NCBI GenBank assembly: GCA_003512875.1
Contig: DONZ01000028.1
Coordinates: 1 to 10,843, forward strand
DNA: 10,843 bases
Direction: 5' to 3'
Source: Desulfovibrio sp.
Lineage (GTDB): Bacteria; Desulfobacterota; Desulfovibrionia; Desulfovibrionales; Desulfovibrionaceae
The position numbers and the translations under genes were made by a program. Below, piece after piece: positions 6,408-10,843 of the stretch; within the stretch, counting starts at the first letter, position 1; every line of letters starts with the position of its first letter. The notes beneath the pieces are model-generated. The model did not search any database. It was not told the DNA's origin and saw only the letters and a list, made by a program, of their open reading frames with translations.

Positions 6408-6415
6408 TGTATAAT
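6388..6415 (+). promoter_or_regulatory. Consensus sigma-70 promoter of fliM
   Basis: TTGACA (6388-6393) and TATAAT (6410-6415), both six of six to consensus, with a 16-base spacer. The expected start is near 6422, leaving a leader of about 25 bases before the fliM ATG. A dyad lies over the -35 box and spacer. Confidence 0.75.
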
Positions 6416-6446
6416 TATTTGAATTAAAACAATTAAGGCGGTTTGT

Positions 6447-7424
6447 ATGAACAAATTTCTCGCTCAAGATGAAGTAGATGCGCTTTTGAACGGTTTATCT
6501 GGTGGGGATTTGGAAGTTGAAGCGGAAGAAGAAAATTCCGATGGCATTGTTCTTTTCGACCTTGCCAATCAAGATAGAATTATTCGCGGCCGTATGCCTG
6601 TTCTGGAAATTATCAACGACAGGTTCGCCCGACTCTGTACCAATGCCTTAACAAATACTGTGCGCAAACGTGTTGAAATTTCTCCTATTTCTATTGATAT
6701 GGCTAAATTCGGGGAATTTATGCGTTCGCTTCCCGTGCCTACCAGTATCAATATCTTTAAAATGGAACCGCTGCGCGGCAATGCTTTGATGATTATCGAC
6801 GCACGTCTTGTTTTCGCCCTTGTTGAAAACGTTTTTGGCGGAATGGGCACGCAGTCTAAGGTTGAAGGGCGTGAATTCACCCGTATAGAACAAGCCATTG
6901 TGGATAGGATCATTCGTCTTGCCCTTGAAATTATGACGGAATCATGGCGGCCCGTTCATGAAGTCAATCTTGAGCTTATCCGCTCGGAAATCAACCCCCA
7001 ATTCGCTTCCATTGTTCCGCCGAGCGATGTGGTGGTTGTTATCAATTACGAAGTGGAACTTGACAATTCCCTCGGCTCTATGCTTGTTTGCCTGCCTTAT
7101 TCCACGATTGAACCTATCCGCTCCAAATTGAACGCGAACTATCAAACGGAACGTTTGGAAGTCGACCACGCATGGTCCGGCCGTTTAAAAGACAGGCTTA
7201 TGGAAACTCCCGTGGAATTGAAAATCGGCATAGGAAGCACGCAAATCACCAGTAATCAGCTGCTTCGCTTGAAAGTAGGCGATATTATCACGTTGGATAC
7301 CGATATTGAACAATTATTGCCTTGCACCGTCGAGGGCGTTACCAAATATTGGGGTATACCCGGAATAATAAAGGCTAATAAGGCGTTTCAAATCGTAAGT
7401 GTCGACGAACCGAGATATTCATAA
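6447..7424 (+). CDS. fliM: Flagellar motor switch protein FliM
   Basis: FliM forms the middle layer of the C-ring at the cytoplasmic base of the flagellum; binding of phosphorylated CheY to its N-terminus switches rotation. At 325 residues it is full length for the family. The CheY-binding peptide LAQDEVDALL is at 5-14, followed by an acidic linker (22-32). The CheC-like middle domain spans about 45-230 with FGGMG at 130-134 and EGREFTRIEQ at 140-149. The C-terminal SpoA domain, which contacts FliN, covers about 250-322 (METPVELKIGIGS, LLRLKVGDIITLD). AAGG (6435-6438) lies eight bases before the ATG. It is the only plus-strand gene, read from its own consensus promoter and ended by a strong hairpin, so it appears monocistronic; no other flagellar or chemotaxis gene is nearby. 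Confidence 0.97.
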   Translation: MNKFLAQDEVDALLNGLSGGDLEVEAEEENSDGIVLFDLANQDRIIRGRMPVLEIINDRFARLCTNALTNTVRKRVEISPISIDMAKFGEFMRSLPVPTSINIFKMEPLRGNALMIIDARLVFALVENVFGGMGTQSKVEGREFTRIEQAIVDRIIRLALEIMTESWRPVHEVNLELIRSEINPQFASIVPPSDVVVVINYEVELDNSLGSMLVCLPYSTIEPIRSKLNANYQTERLEVDHAWSGRLKDRLMETPVELKIGIGSTQITSNQLLRLKVGDIITLDTDIEQLLPCTVEGVTKYWGIPGIIKANKAFQIVSVDEPRYS

Positions 7425-7446
7425 GACAGTGTTTGGAAATTGAAAT

Positions 7447-7475
7447 AAAAAAGTGGCTTTCGGGCCACTTTTTTT
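7447..7475. terminator. Bidirectional terminator between fliM and htpX
   Basis: A GTGGC (7453-7457) / GCCAC (7464-7468) stem with loop TTTCGG, extended by six A-T pairs. It gives a T run in both directions (7469-7475 on plus; 7452-7447 on minus). It serves fliM and htpX, which converge here, and the htpX stop codon (7474-7476) overlaps the outer stem. Confidence 0.85.
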
Positions 7476-8319
7476 ATCTTGCCATCTGCATAAGGCGTTT
7501 AATTCTTTCTTCAATAGGAGGGTGGGTACTGAAAAGCGCCTGCATGTTTCCCGAATGGAGAGGGGAAACAATGAACATGTTTTCCGTTGCGGGATTGGCA
7601 TTCAAAGGTATTTTCGCACTGTAACTGTTCAATTTGTTCAATGCGCTTGCAAGGGATTGCGGGTCGGAGCTGAAATGCGCCCCTGATTCATCCGCTGAAT
7701 ATTCACGGGAACGTGAAATCGCCATTTGGATAAGGCTTGCCGCAAGGGGTGCCAGAATAATCATCAAAATTGCTCCGACAGCACTAATCGGGCTTGAGTT
7801 TTCATTGTCCCTTCCGCCAAAAAGGCTTGTAAAATAAAGCATATTGGCAAGAGATGTAATGGCGGAGCCTAAAACTGCCGCACAGGATTGAATAAGAATA
7901 TCCCTATTGGCGATATGGGCGATTTCATGGGCTATGACGCCGCGGAGTTCATTGGTTGAGAGAATGTGCATAATGCCTTGGGTTACGGCAACGACAGCAT
8001 TTTCCGGGTTTCTTCCCGTGGCGAAGGCATTGGGGCTTGGGTCCGGAATAATGCAGATACGGGGTTTTGGAATGCCTGCGTTTCTTGCCAATTCTTCAAC
8101 TATTTCATAAAGCTGCGGTGCGTCGCTTCGCTGCAGTTCCTGCGCTTTATACATTTTAAGCACAATGGAATCGGAAAACCAGTAACTGAAAAAATTGACC
8201 GCAACGGCGAAAAACAAGGCGACAATCACTCCTGTTTTTCCTCCGATAAGACCGCCTACAACTATGAAAAGGGTTGTCAATAACGCAAACAGCACTGCTG
8301 TTTTCATTGAGCTTGTCAT
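7474..8319 (-). CDS. htpX: HtpX-family membrane zinc metalloprotease (M48)
   Basis: Inner-membrane protease that degrades misfolded or damaged membrane proteins, with its active site on the cytoplasmic side. It is 281 residues, close to E. coli HtpX (293). Two N-terminal membrane helices lie at about 6-26 and 30-48; the M48 zinc site is HEIAH (H131, E132, H135) with third ligand E206 in SREYSADE. PSPNAFATGRNP (95-105) ahead of it is a family hallmark, and two more hydrophobic stretches are at about 145-165 and 178-200. The end, FSTHPPIEERIKRL, is the usual M48B C-terminus. GGAG (8325-8328) sits five bases before the ATG. Upstream is a weak promoter candidate; the gene is probably transcribed alone. 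Confidence 0.95.
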   Translation of the reverse strand: MTSSMKTAVLFALLTTLFIVVGGLIGGKTGVIVALFFAVAVNFFSYWFSDSIVLKMYKAQELQRSDAPQLYEIVEELARNAGIPKPRICIIPDPSPNAFATGRNPENAVVAVTQGIMHILSTNELRGVIAHEIAHIANRDILIQSCAAVLGSAITSLANMLYFTSLFGGRDNENSSPISAVGAILMIILAPLAASLIQMAISRSREYSADESGAHFSSDPQSLASALNKLNSYSAKIPLNANPATENMFIVSPLHSGNMQALFSTHPPIEERIKRLMQMAR

Positions 8320-8377
8320 AACATCTCCGTTTGTTTTTTATTTTGAATTGTCGTTTCGTTCGTGTTTTATTAAATAA

Positions 8378-8405
8378 AATATAGCTATGATTTTTAAAAA
8401 GACAA
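8378..8405 (-). promoter_or_regulatory. Weak candidate promoter for htpX
   Basis: Minus strand TTGTCT (8405-8400) and TATATT (8383-8378) with a 16-base spacer, in the 97-base gap behind the transporter gene. Four and five of six consensus bases in AT-rich DNA, so only suggestive. No heat-shock-type motif was recognised. Confidence 0.3.
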
Positions 8406-8416
8406 GTATTTTCTTT

Positions 8417-9313
8417 TCAGGGTTGCTTTTGGTTTTTTTGCTGCATGAAAATTCCGCCCACAATGAACAACAAGCCGATAATGCTGAGAGGATTGATGTG
8501 TTCGTTTAAGATACTGTTCGCCCATAATAAAGCGAAAAAAGGGGAAATAAGGGGTATGGTGGCGATTTTGCTTATGCTTTTTGTGTACTGTAAGGCTTTG
8601 TCCCAAAGTATGAAAGGAATGGAAAGTTCGATCAGACCTATGTAACAAGTGGGCGGTATGGCGTCTTGCGGAAGGACAAATGGTTCATTTCTGAAAAAAA
8701 GAGTTATGAAACTCAATAGACTTGCTCCTAAAAATCCGAGAAACAATTTGATATTGGCGGGGAGTTCCACCGCTGTATTGTAAATCCAATAGGCGGCATA
8801 TAAAATCGTGCTTATCAAAATACAAAAAAGGCTGAGGCTGTTTGCCTGCATTATGGTTGAAGCGTTGCCCAGACTGATAATGAGAACGCCGGTATAAGCG
8901 AATAAAATCCAGAAAATTTCCTTACCGCTGAGTTTCTGTTTAAAAATAAAACTGCTTATCAGTGCCAGCATCAATGTCCATGAGTAATTGACAGGCTGGG
9001 CGATTTGCACGGGAAGTCCTGCATATCCTATGAAAAGGCTTTGGTAATAAATAAAAAGAATGGAGCAAAGCAGGAAACAGGAAAAAAATTGTTTTTTGGA
9101 AAGTTTGAAAAGGAGCGCCAATTCCTTATTGATGAAAATATAGAATAATAAGATGCCGCTTGCAATAAGCATTGCATAACTAAGAATAAGCAGGGCGCTT
9201 GCTTTTGCCAAGGCAAGTTTGAAAGCCGTTGAAACGGTCGACCACAATAAGACTGTTCCCAAGGCATAGAAATTTGCTTTTGTTTGGTTCGGTTTTTGAA
9301 TACTGCTCAGCAT
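8417..9313 (-). CDS. EamA-family (drug/metabolite transporter) membrane protein
   Basis: A 298-residue polytopic inner-membrane protein with about ten hydrophobic segments (roughly 14-34, 40-61, 76-97, 104-124, 132-149, 158-178, 187-207, 222-238, 248-268, 274-291), made of two five-helix EamA repeats. The N-terminal LLWSTVSTAFKLAL (22-35), IAQPVNYSW (104-112) and the C-terminal IELSIPFILWDKAL (228-241) and ISPFFALLWA (256-265) are typical of this superfamily, which exports or imports amino acids, nucleotides and other small metabolites. Substrate cannot be read from sequence. The ATG at 9313 is the only sensible start, but the bases before it (CCCTCCC) are not a Shine-Dalgarno site, so translation may be weak. 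It begins behind a strong hairpin and is followed 97 bases later by htpX. Confidence 0.88.
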   Translation of the reverse strand: MLSSIQKPNQTKANFYALGTVLLWSTVSTAFKLALAKASALLILSYAMLIASGILLFYIFINKELALLFKLSKKQFFSCFLLCSILFIYYQSLFIGYAGLPVQIAQPVNYSWTLMLALISSFIFKQKLSGKEIFWILFAYTGVLIISLGNASTIMQANSLSLFCILISTILYAAYWIYNTAVELPANIKLFLGFLGASLLSFITLFFRNEPFVLPQDAIPPTCYIGLIELSIPFILWDKALQYTKSISKIATIPLISPFFALLWANSILNEHINPLSIIGLLFIVGGIFMQQKNQKQP

Positions 9314-9349
9314 GGGAGGGTAAACTTTTATTTTGTTTTATATCGCGGC

Positions 9350-9391
9350 AAAAAAAGCCCTCTTCATGTATTTTTTTGAAGAGGGTTTTTT
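9350..9391. terminator. Bidirectional hairpin terminator between the dehydrogenase and the EamA gene
   Basis: CCCTCTTCA (9358-9366) pairs perfectly with TGAAGAGGG (9377-9385) across a 10-base loop. There are A tracts at 9350-9356 and T tracts at 9386-9391, so it works on either strand. The dehydrogenase stop (9393-9395) is just before it, making it the end of the DUF362-dehydrogenase transcript. Confidence 0.88.
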
Positions 9392-9392
9392 C

Positions 9393-10256
9393 TTATTTGG
9401 AATATTTGCTGATAATGGCTTGTGTGCCGAGTTCCCCTTGTTTGCTGTCTTCCATTTCTTGATATATGGAATAGACTTTTTCCAAAACCGGCAGCTGAAT
9501 ATTTTTATTTTGACATTCTTCCAAGGCTATTTTCATGTCTTTGACAAAGTGTTTGATGAAAAATCCGGGGGCGAAATCATTGGCGCACATTTTAGGTCCG
9601 TTATTGCTTACCTGCCAGCTTGCCGCCGCACCGGTCTCAATGGTTTTGAGCATGGTTTCAGGGTCAATTCCCATGGCTTTGCAATAGGAAATGGCTTCGC
9701 ATACTCCGGTGGTGTTAGCCGCAACGACAATCTGGTTTGCCATTTTCACATGTTGTCCCGCCCCGGCTTTTCCTTCATAAACGATATTTTTTCCCATAGC
9801 TTTAAAAATATCTTGGCAGGCGTCAAACGCATCTTCATCACCGCCGACCATAATGGCGAGCGTTGCGTTTTTAGCGCCGATATCGCCGCCGGAAACAGGC
9901 GCGTCAAGAGCTTTCAGCCCTTTTGCCTTGGCTTCTTCATAAATGCGTTCGGCAAGTTTCGGGCTGGAAGTTGTCATATCGATAAGGTATGCATGCTGCG
10001 GGGCATTGGCGATAATGCCATGGTCTGAAAAATAAACTTCTTCTATGTCTTTGGGATAACCGATCATGGTGATGACCGCATCTTTGTTTTGAATGCAGTC
10101 CTTTATACTGTCACAAACCACCGCTCCGTCTTTTTGCAAAGCTTCCGCTTTTGCCCGCGTGCGGTTGTACACACTTACGGAAAAACCTTGTTTCAAAAGA
10201 TTGCGGACCATGGACGCCCCCATGACGCCTATGCCGATGAATCCTATGTTTTTCAT
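9393..10256 (-). CDS. NAD(P)-dependent beta-hydroxyacid dehydrogenase
   Basis: Member of the 3-hydroxyisobutyrate dehydrogenase / tartronate semialdehyde reductase family, which interconverts small beta-hydroxyacids and semialdehydes. It is 287 residues, normal for the family. The dinucleotide fold opens with GFIGIGVMGASM (5-16), and NRT (31-33) after the second strand suggests NADPH preference. The substrate motif DAPVSGGDIGAKNATLAIMV is at 118-137, and the catalytic lysine K171 lies in GAGQHVKMANQ, with N175 nearby. KDMKIALEE (239-247) is the conserved C-terminal helix. GGGAG (10263-10267) lies before the ATG. It starts 15 bases after the DUF362-containing gene and shares its terminator. 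Without garL or valine-degradation genes nearby, the substrate (tartronate semialdehyde, succinic semialdehyde, hydroxyisobutyrate) stays open. Confidence 0.9.
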   Translation of the reverse strand: MKNIGFIGIGVMGASMVRNLLKQGFSVSVYNRTRAKAEALQKDGAVVCDSIKDCIQNKDAVITMIGYPKDIEEVYFSDHGIIANAPQHAYLIDMTTSSPKLAERIYEEAKAKGLKALDAPVSGGDIGAKNATLAIMVGGDEDAFDACQDIFKAMGKNIVYEGKAGAGQHVKMANQIVVAANTTGVCEAISYCKAMGIDPETMLKTIETGAAASWQVSNNGPKMCANDFAPGFFIKHFVKDMKIALEECQNKNIQLPVLEKVYSIYQEMEDSKQGELGTQAIISKYSK

Positions 10257-10271
10257 AGCGTTCTCCCAAAA

Positions 10272-10843
10272 TCATATGTTGATAAGTTCGTAATCCAAAG
10301 AACCGAGACCGATTTCAGCCGCATGCTCGATTTGATGATAGCCGTGCGTATACCCCCACTGACGGGTGAATTTATCAATGCCGATACCGTTATTTTCCAT
10401 CGGTATCAGGCTTTGCGCTTTGGTGACGAGGTCATAGCTCGCTTTATCGATAGCGACCGGGTCCGTGGAAGCCAAAATTCCGATATCCGCAATCAACGGT
10501 GCGTCGCTCCAAGCCACGCAGTCGCAGTCAGGAGTCACATTCAAAACAAAGTTGATATAAATGACCTTTTCTTTTTTATTTTGAACCGCACCGTAAGCAT
10601 ATTCGGCAATTCTTTCGACAAAGGCGTAAAGCTCGGTTTCCCATTCGGCGGTAATCGCTTTCGGTCCGCAAACGGTTATGCATTCAAAACAGCCGATACA
10701 TTTGCCGGGATCGGCAGGTTCTGTTTTTTTGCCGTTTTCATCTGTTTTGTAAAGCACTTCCGCTTTGCTTACCGCAAATTCGAATCCTTCCCTGCGCATA
10801 TTTTCAATCAGCACGGAAAGGTGCAGCTCGCCGCGGCCGGATA
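10272..10843 (-). CDS. In-frame TypA/BipA-DUF362 [4Fe-4S] chimera (5' end outside window)
   Basis: One open frame runs from the right edge to the stop at 10272, about 190 codons. The first part is the TypA/BipA translational GTPase segment (see the separate entry). From about 10712 the same frame reads as a DUF362 protein: ferredoxin motif [11 protein letters not shown] (10700-10668), followed by G where proline is usual, then helix [13 protein letters not shown], the strand [15 protein letters not shown] and the hallmark [20 protein letters not shown]362 proteins are normally about 370 residues; only the C-terminal ~145 are here. They are Fe-S proteins of largely unknown role in anaerobes. 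The protein-coding quality is high on both sides of the join, with no frameshift. A GTG at 10814 lies inside the TypA segment and is not a credible start. The beta-hydroxyacid dehydrogenase follows after 15 bases. The fusion is either real or an assembly join. Confidence 0.75.
   Translation of the reverse strand, partial: SGRGELHLSVLIENMRREGFEFAVSKAEVLYKTDENGKKTEPADPGKCIGCFECITVCGPKAITAEWETELYAFVERIAEYAYGAVQNKKEKVIYINFVLNVTPDCDCVAWSDAPLIADIGILASTDPVAIDKASYDLVTKAQSLIPMENNGIGIDKFTRQWGYTHGYHQIEHAAEIGLGSLDYELINI
10716..10843 (-). pseudogene. typA: Truncated typA/bipA segment at the 5' side of the chimera
   Basis: About 43 codons match the conserved centre of TypA/BipA, the ribosome-binding GTPase: [15 protein letters not shown], then [16 protein letters not shown] and a variable loop ending in TEP. 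In complete TypA (about 600 residues) this lies near residues 320-365, and more than 200 further residues should follow; none do. The homology stops at about 10716, where the DUF362 sequence takes over. The N-terminal GTPase domain, if present, is outside the window. Confidence 0.8.

Noticed and set aside
6262..6446. Searched for tRNA, riboswitch or small RNA in the largest intergenic region
   Set aside because: No cloverleaf, conserved riboswitch core or strong hairpin was seen; the region is explained by promoters and repeats.
8397..8417. Possible terminator hairpin behind the EamA gene
   Set aside because: AAAAGA/TCTTTT is a six-pair AT-rich stem with a nine-base loop that overlaps the stop codon and has almost no T run after it.
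9333..10028. A 231-codon plus-strand frame antisense to the dehydrogenase
   Set aside because: It begins in the terminator hairpin, has no ribosome site and is Phe-rich as expected for the complement of a coding gene with strong motifs.

Overview
The window is a gene-dense stretch of bacterial chromosome, moderately AT-rich. All genes except one lie on the minus strand. The gene set (stand-alone biotin carboxylase beside an AccA-type carboxyltransferase, a ferredoxin-thioredoxin-reductase-like Fe-S protein, a RACE-type ferredoxin/ASKHA protein, an Rsm22-type methyltransferase, flagellar fliM and a DUF362 ferredoxin) suggests an anaerobic, flagellated member of the Desulfobacterota, perhaps a Desulfovibrionales relative. 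This is an inference from gene content, with no marker-gene proof. No tRNA, rRNA, CRISPR array or insertion sequence was seen, and no gap between genes exceeds 200 bases.

Layout, left to right. Positions 1-2307 (minus) hold accC and then an accA-type carboxyltransferase that runs off the left edge: two parts of acetyl-CoA carboxylase, separated by 11 bases. Positions 2490-3220 (minus) are a two-gene redox operon with a four-base ATGA overlap: a membrane-anchored glutaredoxin (CHHC active site), then a small protein with the six-cysteine pattern of the ferredoxin-thioredoxin reductase catalytic subunit. Positions 3287-6261 (minus) carry a RACE-like ferredoxin/ASKHA protein followed 11 bases later by an Rsm22-family methyltransferase with a four-cysteine Fe-S signature. 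Positions 6262-6446 are a divergent control region with a textbook sigma-70 promoter, overlapped by a 20-bp dyad, in front of fliM (plus, 6447-7424).

fliM and htpX converge on a shared bidirectional terminator. htpX (membrane zinc protease) and an EamA-type transporter then follow on the minus strand. A second bidirectional hairpin separates these from a beta-hydroxyacid dehydrogenase, which sits 15 bases behind the last, incomplete gene.

That last gene is the main surprise. Its first ~43 visible codons are unmistakably the translational GTPase TypA/BipA, and the same open frame then becomes the C-terminal half of a DUF362 [4Fe-4S] protein. This is either a real in-frame deletion/fusion or an assembly join, and it deserves checking first. 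Other points of interest are the glutaredoxin/FTR pair as a putative membrane-tethered thiol relay, the degenerate ASKHA motifs in the RACE-like protein, and the operator-like repeats between the RACE-like gene and fliM.
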